Shown: one piece after another, positions 1-13,409 of the stretch
Numbering within the stretch: position 1 is the stretch's first letter
Layout: every line of letters begins with the position of its first letter
Assembly: GCA_963971405.1 (NCBI GenBank)
Contig: OZ020487.1
Location: 48,519,039 to 48,583,038 of the forward strand
From: Psococerastis gibbosa
Taxonomy: Eukaryota; Arthropoda; Insecta; Psocodea; Psocidae
Length of the DNA stretch: 64,000 nucleotides
Reading direction: 5' to 3'
Notes under the pieces: generated by a model
Databases searched by the model: none
Told to the model about the DNA's origin: nothing
The model's input: the letters and a program-made list of their open reading frames with translations, nothing else
Position numbers and translations under genes: made by a program

Positions 1-3000
1 AGTATTTGCGCCGGTCTGTGTGTGTGTGCAGAAGTCATGGGTGGTTTAGAATGGTTTTCCTGAGTTTATCTACAGGTGGGGCATGACTCCAGTCTTGCTT
101 AGAAAGCTTAACGTTGCCGTGACCGGCAGTGTTATATATACCATATATTACTACAATGTATACTGTATATGGCGTGCAAACGTAAGGTACACGTTCTGCA
201 AGAGTTTGCATTTGGTTGGCATCTTCTGTTGGCGTATTATCGCTCGCCTGCTAATTTGCCCAAAGGTGATAATATTGCTCTGCATAGTTTTGGAGATGAA
301 ACACTTGCGTCTGGCAGCTGCGCACTCCGACTTGCGGGACTTTTGGTCGCAACCCAAGTGCTCTACGACTAATTTGCCTATAATTAATTGTAAGATACCA
401 AAATTCGCTCACATGGAAAATAAAGACAATTTTCTTTCTTCTTTCTTTCTATTACCGCACAGCCCTAACCCTGCCGGTGTAATCATTTTAAAGTATCATG
501 CTCTTTTATTTCTTCTCTATTATACATGGTGATGGGCCAAAATCCTGGGCTTGCGTTGTATTGGCCCATTGCTCATGGATCTTTTTAATACATGGTTTGT
601 TGGGGGTTCATTACAATATGAGGTGTTATTCCCGTCCTTTCAATTTCTTCATAATAATTACGTTGGTAGCCGCCAAACAGAAGAATAGTCCCTTTCATCG
701 AGCTGGTTATGGCTGGCTACTTAAATAATTTTACGCCAATCAATTAATCAGGAAATACTAAAAAAAAACAATTTAATTCATTCATTATTTGTGCTAAAAA
801 ATTAAGGAACACTCGCTAGTACCTACGTGAAACCCAGTGAATTGATCAATTTGAACCTACTTTTTCTAAATAATTTTGACCAACTCTATGCTCATGGGCA
901 GCTATGCCTTCCTAGCTAACACATGTTGTACACCCCTTGTCATTTCGGAAGAACCAAAAACTCCACTTACCTATTTAAGGTACTTTCAATGCGGACTATG
1001 TACACTAATTCCCATATTCATGACGGATTATAGAAACAACATAAAAACAAACTTTTAAAGCAGTATATAGTAGGCCTATAGGTATGTACCGGTAGTGGTA
1101 GCTGATGTAATTTTTGTCTAACTGTGTCAGTCAGGCCCGGGGTGGGAGGAGGCCGTGGAAGCCGTGAAGGCAGCCCGGCAGTGCGGAACCAACCACCGAG
1201 GCTGCAGGTACCGAATACCGAATACTACCCGTTTTCCACATGTTTTCGAGAAAACTGTACGCCATTTCTTTGCTAAATCAGTGAGCAGTGTGTGCTAGTG
1301 GTGTTTATGGGATGATTACATAACTGGATTTAGGATAGCGTAATAGGGGTAAGTAACTTTAGCTTCATTCCGAAAAGTTATTAATTGAGGTAAGTTATGG
1401 GGTAGCCTGATTCCGGGGAGGAAACATAGCACATGTCCGTCCAGGGGGGGGGGGATAGTAATCTTATGCTCTTTTTTTCCCATTGGACTGAATATAGGCG
1501 CAACTGCTATTAGGAGGTTGCGCTCACTTGAAATGGGCATGTTTTAAAAAGAAAATTATTAAGATTAAGAATGTCCAATTGTATACATTTAAATGTACCT
1601 GTGGAAAACTGTAATCATTTTATTAAAAATATCTTTGAGAAAGGGGTGAATTACTTTAAAACCTAAAAAAATAGTATATTTCCTAAATTAAAACCTTTAA
1701 AAAATAGGCACCTAGACACATCTGCTAAAAAGAAAGAAAAAAAAGAGTGAACCCGACGCGACCCGAAAAGGAATATTGTGGTCTAAACAGGGTGGTACCA
1801 AAGGAGTTGAGGAACACAATATACCAACCAGTCATTCTGCCCTACATAAAGTGAAGGAGGACGAAGACAAATACTTAATATGCTCCAAAACTAAAAAATT
1901 CTCATGATTTCTGTGGTAGATAGTATTATATATTTACTTTGGTTGGTACGTACCTATTATAGGCCATACAATATACATACAATATTGTATCTTAGTCCCG
2001 TAGGTAATCAAATTCTGTACCTATCATATTAATCACCCAAAAGCCACTGTTTTGGCTTCCTTTCATAATTACTATATAAAAGACGTCAAATTTGAATTTA
2101 CCAAAGTTCCCCCGACTGTGCCCCTCATAATTGAACCTTCACTAATTTAGTTTACTTTGAAAATTTGGTCTTTATGTTTTTTACAAGACAAGGAAACTGC
2201 GGATGATACCTTGAGATGATTCGCAAAACAGGTACTAAAACCGTAGCGAAAGAATACAGCAATCAAATACATGTCCAGCTCACATGCATTAGTTGTATTG
2301 CCTATACTTCAAGCAAGTGACCAAATGTATGCAGGGCGTTTAACTAGGTGTTGGCCATTTTCATAAAAATTTAGAAGAAGACAAGAGAAGGACCGTTCTC
2401 AAGGGCATGGACATGGACAGTTCTTTAATTAGGAGCTGGCATGACCTTAGTGATAGTGTCCCTTACGTAAGAAGGACCATAGCCCCAAGGGTGCGGGAGG
2501 CCGAAAGGGGGGAGGGGCGTGGGGGTCTTCTCGGGGGAATCGTTACGTTACCGATTTATTCACATTATCTATAGGATTTTGGTCAGGAAAGGGATTTGAC
2601 AGTTTTTACTGCATTTTTCAGATAGTTTGATATTGGCACCACCATTGTCCATTCCTGATATGCAGCAGTCCAGGGCACTGGAAGGGGAAAATTTTTAGTT
2701 GAGAGTAGTAATGCTGTCTGCACTGCAGTATACTCTGCATTCTAGTAGACAGGTTACAGTAAATATGGACATAAGCCATGTCATACAACTGTGGTAGTTA
2801 GAATACAAAAGTATTACCTCACATAGGCAATATTGCCTTAAATAGTAATGTACGAAGTAGGAACTGTAGTCTTGCTTGCATGTTTTCTTTTGAAAAATGT
2901 TATAATCCCCAATGGGAAGGATTATGCTTGATAGTCAATAAGATAAGATAAGATACGAAATTGAGGCTATTTCTCCAACTAAGATCCGCCACTGCGGATT

Positions 3001-5069
3001 CATAAGACAGGGCCTACAGGATACAGGGTGACGTGAGGTGATGGGGACCGTGCGCCTGCTGTGCCTGGTGGGCTTTGAACCTCTTCCTGGAAAGGAGCCT
3101 TTGTACACCGCGGACATGGGTGGCTCCATTCGATTTTATACCTGTTGGATTGTTTTCATGTGATGTAGTCTGTAGCTGTATCTATCTAGCCTATGTACAT
3201 AACACAATGTCACAAGCCAGAATGGTTGATATTGCGGACAATACGGACTTTGACGTATACCTTAACTCTGTGTCATTTCACAGAATATGTTGGTCATTTA
3301 CTATTTCACTACTGCTATATGACTATATATAGGATAGAAAAGCGCTCCTGTTACATTTTGACAATTTGACACTTATTCCAAATTGTCAATAATATTTCAG
3401 CAGCTTTAGAATATTCTCTTATTGTAGTTATGGCTTTATTTAGCAGTAAGTCATACCTAATGTGACTTTCCGAATTTATAATTTCCATGAAAATGGGACA
3501 GTTGGTTTTAGTATCGCTACCAACATCTCCCATCCCGCCTTTGTAAATGTACACTATTTAAATATTTAATGGGCTACACTATATTTTTATATACTATGTT
3601 TAATTATTATTATTATATATTACATTTAATACACTGTCTAATAAAGGCACATTTTATTGTAGTTATTCATGTATTTTATATTTTAATAGCTTTGCCATTT
3701 GGAGGCCTTTCCGGGAAATGGGGGCATTGTATAATAAGTAAAACACACTGCTTAAATCATGCCTTAATCATGTCCTCCATACATAGCCTACTTCCATATT
3801 TCCAATTGGCATATCCTACCCCTTTCATGAACGTAATATAGTCTTATTAATATACAAGCAGTCTAGGCCTATAAGTTAAATTGTTGTAGACTGTTGTAAT
3901 GCCGAATGCGCAATAATGATAATAGCTATAAGTTATATTTGAATAGGTAACCTTGTTGGTGTTAGAGTTGGTAATTTGGTGTATCCCCCGACCCTTCGCT
4001 ACGCCTTTGAATTTGTTTCTGCGGGGACTGTAAGCCGGGGAAACTCAGGCTATTGACGTAATGTTTGCATTAGCAATTACATTTTCCGTCCGGTTTAATG
4101 ACTCACCTGGTCAGCCATAAAAATATTGTACTACCTACAAGCGGAACATGTAGGCATATTATGGCGTTGGGTTCCTCGCACGACAGTTAACAGCACTAAC
4201 CCTAAATGCTGAAATACACGGAAATCCAACCCTAGTAGTTTTCATTGATTGGCTGCGTGCAGTTGCTACGTAGAGTATGCTGTAATGTTAATTATTACAA
4301 AATCAGCATATCTATTGTGGTATTAAACATTAGCCCCAATTATATTGGATTTTCTGTTAAAAATTGCATTAAGTTTATAGCTAACCCTAGACTTCTCTGG
4401 CTGCTTTTGTTTTACAACGTGCAGGTGGACATTAAAATTTTCTGCAAGGTCGGATCAAAACCTCATTTTCTAAAAAAATTGAGTTGGCCCCGTTTGTAAC
4501 CACCTCATTTACTCTCCTCTCTGGCCCACAGAATATTGAGCTTCCCAAAAACGCCATTCCTGCATAATTTTCATACTGGTACAGTACAGTACAGCACCAG
4601 GTATGTGCGACATATTAGGATTTTCCTTGGCCTGAAGCCGGCACTGAGGTTTATTGCCGGTTGAAGGTATTTTTAATTAGTCTCGTTGGGAGTGCATTTT
4701 CATATAGAGCCTGGTTTTGTTTTAAATATTCGTACCTGTTAATTCGATTATCCTCCGACCAGGATGTTACATGATGTCACTCCTCAGCACAGCACCGTAT
4801 TCCTCCCATAGACCAGGCTTACAAGTTATAGTATAAGGCTATGCAGTATGGCTTGCTTATATAGTATATCATATATGATCTGCCTATCAAGATACTGCAT
4901 GACTTCCAGAGTCTCAGCTGCGTATTTGCAACTACTAACGCAGAAGCCTAAATTTTTTATCTAAACTTTTAGCAGTTTTGAGGGGCGTCGAGGGTTATTT
5001 GTGCGTAATGTAATGTTTGAGTATCAGAAAACACCTCTTCCGTTTCATAATCCTTTTCAATGTACCGTA
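1..5069. other. Gene-poor flank, no gene recognised
   Basis: No reading frame here has a recognisable domain, and the longest open stretches are under 150 codons with low-complexity, intron-like translations. Two GC-richer patches lie near 1130-1215 and 2480-2540, the second very G-rich. A G run occurs near 1445. The motif TAGGCCTATA recurs (near 1073 and 3867). I see no RNA gene or clear transposon end. Confidence 0.5.
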
Positions 5070-5480
5070 AATTAATAAAGAACCCGAACATGGAACATGC
5101 TTTCCTATTTATCAATCACGATAGGTACTGTAATAGTTCCCTAATAAATAATTCTCATAGTGTTCAATTTTGGAAACAGTGAATTCATCAATGGGACGAT
5201 TGCAGTCTCAAGAATATAATGCAACACAGTTAATAGTGGCAAGGTACGAATACGATATGCTACGTCATACGTATTGATACGTATTGGGTCGTGAATTATC
5301 CATAGTTTCTTTGAAAACAACTATTTTAAATTAAAAACCAAAACTATTCTTGGGAAAGCAACCAGTTCGGTTTTGTTACTCCATTTAACATCTAAAACAT
5401 ACATGATCTCTGAAGTTAAAAAGCATCGATTGAAAGGTTCTTAGTTTGGCAGGTTATTTTGACAGTCTCTGCCATTCTAC
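5070..5480 (+). repeat. Dispersed repeat family A, copy 1
   Basis: This stretch shares ordered blocks with 57130-57930 and 58570-59480: an ACATGC-TTTCCTATTTAT block, a GGGACGATTGCA block, a TTCGGTTTTGTTACTC block followed by ACACCTAAAACATA-like sequence, and a GGAAGGTTC-like block. No coding capacity is seen. The class of element is unknown. The match was made by eye and the boundaries are approximate. Confidence 0.5.
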
Positions 5481-6345
5481 AGCCATTGAGACAGACCATC
5501 TAATATATAACAGCAGGAGAATGAGTTCAAATTGTTCCCTTGGCCAAGTTGCTGCAAGTCAGAGATTCCAAGAAGAAGCACTTTGCCTTCACAAGCTATG
5601 CCAGTTATAAACGCTTATGTTTGTACAGGCGCCCGATGGCCATCATATAAAATCGCCGGTTAATCATGAAAACAAACAGAAAGTTGTCTGTACAACACCA
5701 CGGAGTAATCTGACAGAGAATTCCCGCCATGAGCGACTTGTGATGCCTCTCGCTGATAAACTACATCTTAATTCCGCCGTTTATTATTGATTTTTCACGG
5801 CACTTTAGCCGTACAACCCCCAAACTATAAATGATTATAGGGCAGGGCGGGGTATCTACTTAAAAAATATCTTACCGGCAGGTGTTAGCTTGACTAATCT
5901 TGTATGCATTATATTTCAAACGATATAATGCCTCAGGGGTTCCGAATTGGTGAAGTAGGAAAACTTATTGCTTATTATTTTGATATAGTCAGGGTAGGTT
6001 CGAAGTATGTCTATGGTGAACTGTCCTTGCCAGTTCAATCATAACCGAGAATGCCTCCTGCCCCTTCTGGCAGCGGTGTATTTTTTACGATTGTAACTAC
6101 ATAACGGAACTCTACCAGAAATCTGAGGCACATCAAAACTTACGTGAGGAGTACGATGGAGAAAGAGAGAAAGAAGGAGCGTCAGCACATGCAAGAAATT
6201 ATTAAGAAATGTCATGTCGAATTCCTTGAGAAGACATTGTTCGCTTCACAAGAGCTCAACGAATCGTATGGAATGGCATGAGCACCAAATGACACTACTG
6301 CGGTCCGTGTACAGAGCGAGGCACGGAACCACTGCCCTGGAAGGA

Positions 6346-6822
6346 TCAGGTGTGATCTGATCTGATACTGATCTGAAGAGAGGAACATGTCGGGGACGGG
6401 GACCGGGAGGTGTCATAGCCCATTCCGGCTGAGGGAGGAAATGGTAGTCTGATATTTTCCCTGTTGTACTCTACGCGAAAATTTGTGATGTGAACGTGAC
6501 GAGTTCCCTCGTTCAGTCCTATCTCATTGGAAGAGCAAGACATTGTATAGGCTGCAAAGTATGAGTCAGGTCCATCGAAAAGTGACAGAGGCGCTGCGTT
6601 GTTTAAATAAAGGAAGGGCGTTGCCACATGCTTCACTAATAAACGGCCCACAGCTCTGCACTCTTTAATTATCTGCGATTTGCTCATCCACAGAATTTCA
6701 TAGTGTGCATCAGGTGTTGTCATCATCAGGTACGGCTTTGCCCTCTCTCCAAATACCTGTGAATTTAATTTTTGAATATTGTACCCCGATCCAGCATCAA
6801 GTGAATAAATGGAAGAAGGCAA
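6346..6822 (-). CDS. Possible host exon or degraded gene, unknown product
   Basis: A 158-codon open frame of balanced composition on the minus strand, in a region where other frames are short. The translation contains stretches such as TPDAHYEILWMSKSQII and NNAAPLSLFDGPDSYFAAY, which look protein-like rather than low-complexity. A splice-acceptor-like sequence (TTCACAG before GTATTTGG, near 6765) would make the exon start at VFGERAKPYLM rather than at the first ATG. I do not recognise the family. It could be an exon, a relic of a mobile element or a chance frame. Its flanks (5481-6345 and 6823-7399) show no other features. Confidence 0.25.
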   Translation of the reverse strand: MPSSIYSLDAGSGYNIQKLNSQVFGERAKPYLMMTTPDAHYEILWMSKSQIIKECRAVGRLLVKHVATPFLYLNNAAPLSLFDGPDSYFAAYTMSCSSNEIGLNEGTRHVHITNFRVEYNRENIRLPFPPSAGMGYDTSRSPSPTCSSLQISIRSDHT

Positions 6823-7399
6823 GAAGGGAGAGCGTGAACAATGAACAATGAATGGGATGGCCTCTAAAAGTTAGCACGCTGCCCTACTTCTGTAGGTGTG
6901 ACTGGTGAATGCAAACTGACGCACTCAAAGAATTACCCCCTTTGGTTTCAGTTTCAGCCCCACTCTAACGTTGGAATTGATAACGTAAATGCAATTGAAA
7001 GAGCATAGAAAGTGTAGAGATTAAGACATTTGACCGTACGTTGCAACCCGTTTACGACTTCATTTTATTATGTCGTGCAGCATGTACATTTATTGTTTCC
7101 CTGTCCAATTTGAATGAAAGTTATATTTCCTGTGCATGGATTTCACCAAAATGATATTTTCTGCTTGTATAAATACGAAGGTGGTAGTAATGTACAATAA
7201 TGTAATGTAGTAATAAGAATTTGTCTGTGGCGGCACGTTTTTTTGGAATAAGTATTTCTGAAACAGGAACCTTGCTTTTTTGTGTGCAAAAACTGAAGCG
7301 ACTTAAGGTGACTCTAATAATAGTTTGTAAAGCGACGGAAGTGGAGTCCGACGTGTATAAAACTTGAAAATGCAGGTAGGCCTATACGTGGAACCCCCT

Positions 7400-8735
7400 T
7401 AAAATGGTTTGATAGTTATTTATCAAACCGGTCTCAAAAAGTAAGCGTTTCAGACCAAACAAGTGACTCTCTATCAGTCACCTTCGGAGTACCCCAAGGA
7501 TCTATATTAGGCCCTGTTGTGTTTCAATTAAATATAAGCCCTCTTTGCAATCTAGCCAGTGATGGGAAAATTATTACTTTCGCTGATGATACTGTCATTC
7601 TCTTTCATGGAAATAACTGGGCAGAGGCTTTGAGCTCTGTTGAAGCAAGTCTCAGACTAGTAAAATCTTGGTTGGATTCAAACCTATACTAACACTTAAC
7701 CTAAGTAAAACACATCTTATGACTTATTTTTCACCCAAAAAAGACCCAAACGTAAATATTGAGGAGCTGACAATACACGAATGCACAAACGGCATCTGTA
7801 ATTGCGGAAAAGTCCAAAAAGCTAATGAAACAACATATCTTGGTGTTAAAATCGATCCCTACCTTAAATGGACGGAACACATTAGAACCTTATCACACAG
7901 ACTAAGAAAAACTGTTTATTTATTCAAAATTCTCCGTGACATATTACCAATTGGCACATTAAAAACAGTCTATTTTGCAATCGTACAGTCAATTCTTTCT
8001 TATAGTATAATTGCATGGGGCTCTGCTCGAAAAGTTGCACAGAATCCACTAGAAAAGACACAAAAACTATAATATTAAAGGTTATGCTGCGGATACCTCG
8101 CCGCTACCCATCGGACGAATTTTTTTGAGGAGGCGCGTATTCTGGACCTAAGGCAGCTATACACTAAAACTCTACTCATACGCTTCCAAAACCTCAAAGA
8201 CGCAGCAAAAAAGAGAGACCACTGTCACGACACTACCAAAACTATATCTCATCTTGGCAAAACGTAGCTACACATACCTGGCACCAAAAATATTTAATCT
8301 GATCCCCGTAGACATAAAAATTTGTACAATCAAAACTTCTTTTAAACACCTACTAAACTTATGGCTTCATGAGAAAGAAAACAGATTTAGAAAACTTACT
8401 ATTCCATGTAGAAAATAAAAATATATTTTCATCATCATTTTTTTTTACTCAACTTAAAGAACAAAATTTATATTTTCTATTAACTCTTTTCTAACTTATA
8501 CATTTTTACATATACGTAACACATACCTGCACTCTGTCGTAACAAATCTGAGTTAAACCAAAATGCTGTACCGGCCCTAGAACGTGGAAACACAGTTGGG
8601 CTGGTTATAATTCCTTGTAAAGTATTGAATGTAATATAACTTAATTTAATTTAGCGTTTTTAAAGTTAATTTTAATTTTGCCATTTTATGTATACTTGTC
8701 TTGTTGGAAAAATTGGAATAAATATATTTGATTGA
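7400..8735 (+). pseudogene. 3' part of a non-LTR retrotransposon (LINE), frameshifted
   Basis: Reading from about 7403 gives the end of a reverse transcriptase. It has a KWFDSYLSNRSQKV block, the GVPQGSILGP motif, then the catalytic FADDT box near 7580. The frame breaks at about 7686 and resumes as LTLNLSKTHLMTYF, then ETTYLGVKIDPYLKWTEHI and YSIIAWGSA, which are typical of the thumb and C-terminal part of CR1/Jockey-like elements. Further frameshifts follow, with a LDLRQLYTKTLLIRF block and a final segment to about 8418. The 3' end has AATAAATATATTTGATTGATTGATT-like short repeats, as many CR1/L2/Jockey elements do. It is 5' truncated and inactive. A related tail lies at 60661-61075. Confidence 0.85.
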
Positions 8736-8739
8736 TTGA

Positions 8740-11570
8740 TTCCTACGCACAGAGGCTTCCCGAGTATTCAACTATCCAGTCTCCTTAGCTTGCCTATTCT
8801 ATACCTATACGTAGTATCAGAGCGTTCAAATTAACTTTCTGATTTAAACTGTCTTTTACGAAGTCTCAACCGACAGAAAAAAATTACTCTGTAGCCTCTA
8901 GGTATAATAGGGTACCTCTAACACATTTTAAGACCTATACGGGAGTTAATTAAATGTACGGTAGGTGTAACCTGTACTTTTCTCTTGCGATTAAATTATT
9001 TTGAATTACACCGTAGTTGCTACTTAACCTCAACAAATTAGGCTTGTACTCATCACGTTCGAAAATCACTATAATTCCAATGAACGTGTCGCGAGTTTAA
9101 TATTTATAATTAATTCGGTATGGAGTGAGGCGTATAACTTTTTCAATGGTCTTGAGGTACGGACTGCGTTAAAAGTTTTCTGTGGTTGAGATCTTGTTAT
9201 TCGTAGGCTACCTGCATGTGGACAAGGAAAAGTACTGCCAAAGATATTAATTACAGCAGATTTCCGCTGTCCGTGTTTACCTTATGAGCCCAAGTATCGC
9301 ATTTGCTTTGATCTCAACACAAAAAGTAGACAACTGGTCGGAAATGCTTACAATTAAGCAATGATAGTTTGATACTGAGTTAATTCATAAATCATGGATA
9401 GGTAGGCCCAAAATTCGCACAGTGGAGACCAAAAATTATTTTCACTATGCCACCCTCACAAGCTTCGACTTAAAGGGGCACAGCTTTGTAATTCACGTTA
9501 AAAAAATAAAATAACAATAATAAATATACCGATTTTCTATCTACTGTATTTTTCTTACTTCTACTGTACTTTTTTTTATACGTACGCGGATTTTCTATGC
9601 CTTCTTATAATGTTCGAGTAACCAGTCTATGGCAACACAAACTGGCGAGTTGTAAGTACTGTACGTCCAGTACGATAAACTAACTGTCAGGCCAACTATT
9701 GCGATAATCAATGAGCTTGCTGACGCCATCAGGCATTGTTGTCACTATATTTAGTATTTGGCGGTGATTATAATATATCTCATTTACTGCAAACTGATGG
9801 TCGAAATATCCAGTACACCTGTAGGTACCTAATTGGTAAGCAGTACCTGACAAGGGTAACTAGCCTAGATGAAAATCAATTTTGAATGTTGCCTGTTGTG
9901 GCTCTACCGTATCGTCCAAGAATGCAAGCTTCATTTGGAGCGATGGGTCATATGCTGTACGCTAGTTTTGTTCTCCCCAAAAATACGTTAAATTCCTTCA
10001 GTGATGGGCAGACCCGTCCTCATTACGATGGCCCCTTTCACCGCGGTGGGCAGTTCGCAGGCACCCCAGCAGTGCGTGCCCAATCGCAGCCTTTCGAGCT
10101 TGGACAAGTCCAACGAGCCGTCCCGCGTCCGGACGTCCGACAAAGCACCTCATAAACCCGCCTGACATGCAGGGGCGGCCTGACCAACAGCTGTGTATGT
10201 CATTAAGGTATATATTTAGGTTGGTGGTTTGGTTTTTCCAACGCCTGCTTCCAGCATTTAAACTGTAAGCAACCCTGTCAGCAGGGACGGAAGGGGGGGG
10301 GATATAGTTGGGGGTCAAAATAGAAGAAACATAATATGTAGTATCGATGAAATAAGACCGTAATAAATTAACTTCAAACAGATTTACTAAATTTCGGGGG
10401 GGGGGGAGAACATGGTAAAATCAGACGATTAATTGGACTTGGACTTGACACGCACTTAGACTGACTGGTAGTCTCAGCGCGTTATATTGTCCCACTACGT
10501 TCCCCTGCCAACGCTATACACACTACCAAGTTTGTTACAATTTGGAACAGGCTCTGCTCTGGTGGATTCATTTTGGTATGGTTCATATATTTTTTGTCAG
10601 AAACTCCCCAGTCGGGAAACATAAGTTTAAAATCACCAATTTATTGTGTACCTAAAGATGTGCACAGCTATACCTATTGGTACTTTAAAATTAGCTTCTA
10701 TGTAATTTAAACGGAAGCCTGTGAACTTAATCATCCCCCTACTCCTCCTGAAGGCTGAATGTGATACATATAGACTGTATGTGATGTAAGTTCCGCAGAA
10801 CAACTAAGGGATGTTGGCACCAGTTTCTTGACTATGCTTCAGCCGGCGTACTAACGGCTACTCCAATCATGTCGACAACCATTTCTGGTAGATTGCAAAT
10901 GCTTTGAGATAGGGTAAAGAGTCGGAGTAGGCAAATTTGTCCACCAGACTTACAAGTACCTGTCCGGCAGTAGGTTGGACTCGAAGTCAAGGGGGGCCAG
11001 TCCGGTTCTGCTGCAGTGTGCCTATTTACCGCTTGCACTATAGACTTATGGTCGTTTGTCACGAGCGTGGATGGTCTGCCGCAAAGGGTGTGCAGATTAT
11101 GGGCCTGTCAACCTCTCTGTTCCCGAACAAGACTTTAATATGTTAAGTTATGAGTCATGCGAGGAGCTTGTAACATTAGTGAAAATATGTAGGCCCTGGT
11201 GGTTTGAGAATGCGGTCGGACTGCTGATCACAGACGCTTACCGCTGCTACAAATTGCTGTTTTGGTGTGCCACCCTGCTGATCAACACTCTTTTCCGAAT
11301 CTAGGTGTAGTAGGCTATATGTCCTCTCTTGATATTCCCACTAGGCAACTAGTTTTCTATGGCAATCAAGTTCTGTAGCTTTGGACAAACGGTTGTGGTG
11401 ATAACCAGATAATCCTAAACTCTGCATCTACCAGTTAGCCTACTCGCAGCTTTACCCAACTTTATTCCATGCTGTCGTACAATCTACCATGTGTAAATCA
11501 CAAGTAATAGAGCAGCCAATTGTATGCATGTAAATTGTGTTTGTGTGACATCCTGACATGGTCTCCCACG
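8740..11570. other. Intergenic stretch, no gene recognised
   Basis: No protein family or RNA gene is recognised. A GC-rich patch at about 10000-10190 gives overlapping open frames on both strands without a recognisable product. G runs occur near 10286 and 10396. The segment at about 10441-10570 resembles 44690-44945 in short ordered blocks (ACCAAGTT, CTGCTCT, TTGGTATGG), suggesting a shared old repeat. Confidence 0.45.
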
Positions 11571-11574
11571 CCAA

Positions 11575-11712
11575 ATTACATGGCGGCGCCGCCTTGGGTC
11601 AACACGCATGCGCAGTCGTAACGACAAAAAGATGTCTCAATTAGCACCCTGCCGGGGCCGGTGGCGCCCGCGCCTGTACCCACCACTTAGGTACAGCGGA
11701 CCCGGCGTCCGC
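11575..11712. promoter_or_regulatory. Candidate CpG-rich housekeeping-type promoter
   Basis: A short CpG-rich island in an AT-rich setting. It holds ACATGGCGGCGCC at 11578-11590, which resembles a YY1 site (core ATGGCGGC), and CGCATGCGCAG at 11605-11615, close to the NRF-1 consensus. A GC-rich tract with several CpGs follows to 11712. In animals this pair often marks TATA-less bidirectional promoters. No first exon was identified, so this is a guess from motifs. Confidence 0.3.
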
Positions 11713-12228
11713 AGTGAAAAAATTTACACATGCTGTTCCAAAATATAATACATACAGTTATTACACGGTATATACTAGAAATAGGAACATCCAACTATTT
11801 TCGTATACATTCGAAGGTTTTCCCCAGGCCCCCCACACCGGTTGTTTAACTCATGCCCACGTTTACTACGAATATGAAAAAAACAATCATAAAATTCTCT
11901 GTGCTGAAAGGAGTGAAATATAGATACCGTAATATACCTGTGCATTTCCCGCGTCTGCCATAATTAGGATACTGCATGGGGCTACCGACGACCATATAAT
12001 AATATATATATCAAAATGTAGATGAACATTTCTTCTATGAGCATGTTGGTTGATCTCTCCACGAGTAATATTTCCGGTGAAATGGGGTTTTGTATAAATA
12101 ATACAGATGTTAGATGTTAGGCTCCATTTTCACACTAAATATCGACTGAAATGTCATAAATGGGAATCAATGGTCCTCTACATTATAATTGTTATTGTGC
12201 AGTACGTGTCAGTCATTATCACTGTTTA

Positions 12229-12612
12229 GGTGCCCATTCCATTGACCGGCTAGGGCTATTTCCAACAACGTTGACGTGGTAGCAGACATTCAAGACTTAG
12301 GTGGCGTTTCCACCGACCTCGCATTGCAGAACTGACGGAAATGTTTATTTTCCTCTATGCCATAGTTAAAATTGATCAATGATCATACAGTAAAATCACA
12401 AACAAATAAGCTAATATTAAAAAATGGCGTCATGGGATATGTTAAGTACCAACATTTTAATAGATTTCTATAAAAAGAAAAATCCTAATTTCCGTCAATG
12501 TCATTTGCATTCTGCAATGCGAGGTCGGTGGAAACGCTACCTAAGTCTTGAATGTCTGCTACCACGTCACCGTTGTTGGAAATAGCCCTAGCCGGTCAAT
12601 GGAATGGGCGCC
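12229..12612. mobile_element. PIF/Harbinger-like MITE, copy 1 (384 bp)
   Basis: A foldback element with long terminal inverted repeats. It starts GGTGCCCATTCCATTGACC and ends with the matching complement, with about 100 bp of arm on each side. Direct TTA duplications flank it at 12226-12228 and 12613-12615. A 3-bp TWA duplication with GG-starting ends is the pattern of PIF/Harbinger elements. The core contains ATTGATCAATGATCA and ATGGCGTCATGGGATATG. It has no transposase. The same family occurs at 49931-50314, with the core in the opposite orientation. Confidence 0.8.
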
Positions 12613-12615
12613 TTA

Positions 12616-13390
12616 GCTGCAGTTAATTAATATACTAGTATGCTATCAAATAACTACAATTACAGGTACAGGTACTTCTTCTTCTTTTATCGAAGATTGG
12701 CGATCATCATGTCAACCGTAGACACCGTACTTAGAACTCCCCAAAGGGAAGTGAAGAATGTAGTGTATTGAATGTACTTAGTCATGACGACTGTACTAGG
12801 GAATTGTAATGCAGTGGTTTCCCGTTGCCTTCTGCATCCTTATGCCGTTGATTCTTCATTGAGTTCCTCCGCCTTCGGGGCCCAACCCCAAGACAAGAGA
12901 GTGCCCTAGTAGGGGTTGCTTATTTAGTGCCGGCATTTATTCGCCCCGTCATATATACTCATCCTCGGGCTACTCTGGCTTTTTTAGACAAGCCTGCACC
13001 GCCAGACTCCGATTTAGCCGCTGCTTTGTCGGAGACTGCTTATTCGTTATATTTGCGGCTAACCTCCGTACCTGGTGGTCTTTTCGCTTCACCTGTGACA
13101 CCGCTAGTAATCTGCAGCTTATCCCTAGCTCTTTCTAAACTGGTCGAACGTTTTTAGTATTTTTTAGTATCTATATTTTGGTGTACGAAATATTACGTTA
13201 CCGTCACTAGCACTGATCGGCCACACTGATTTGTAAAAAAAGAAAAAAATAACGGACACTGAGGTTGGCAGGTCGGACGGGTTACAAAATTGGTGCTATA
13301 GTGACAGCCACAGCCACATAGTACAATATGTACGAGGTATGTATATATAAATTTTGCGGAACATTCTTCCACTTTTTAGTATCTCATTGA
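12616..13390. other. Intergenic stretch left of the Polinton
   Basis: No gene is supported. A 76-codon frame at 12927-13157 has no recognisable motif. A possible old dispersed repeat begins near 12670 (TTATCGAAGATTGGCGATCA). The host sequence ends at the 6-bp duplication before the Polinton. Confidence 0.4.
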
Positions 13391-13396
13391 TGACTC
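13391..13396. repeat. Polinton target-site duplication, left (TGACTC)
   Basis: TGACTC directly precedes the left Polinton end and is repeated exactly after the right end at 27855-27860. A 6-bp duplication is the known signature of Polinton integration and fixes both boundaries. Confidence 0.95.
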
Positions 13397-13409
13397 AGTA
13401 GATATAAAA

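Noticed and set aside
83..532. 149-codon plus-strand frame at the window start
   Set aside because: The composition is rich in Ile, Tyr, Phe and Cys without motif, as expected of AT-rich non-coding DNA.
9886..10318. Overlapping frames on both strands in a GC-rich patch
   Set aside because: GC-rich sequence gives long chance frames; neither translation resembles a known protein.
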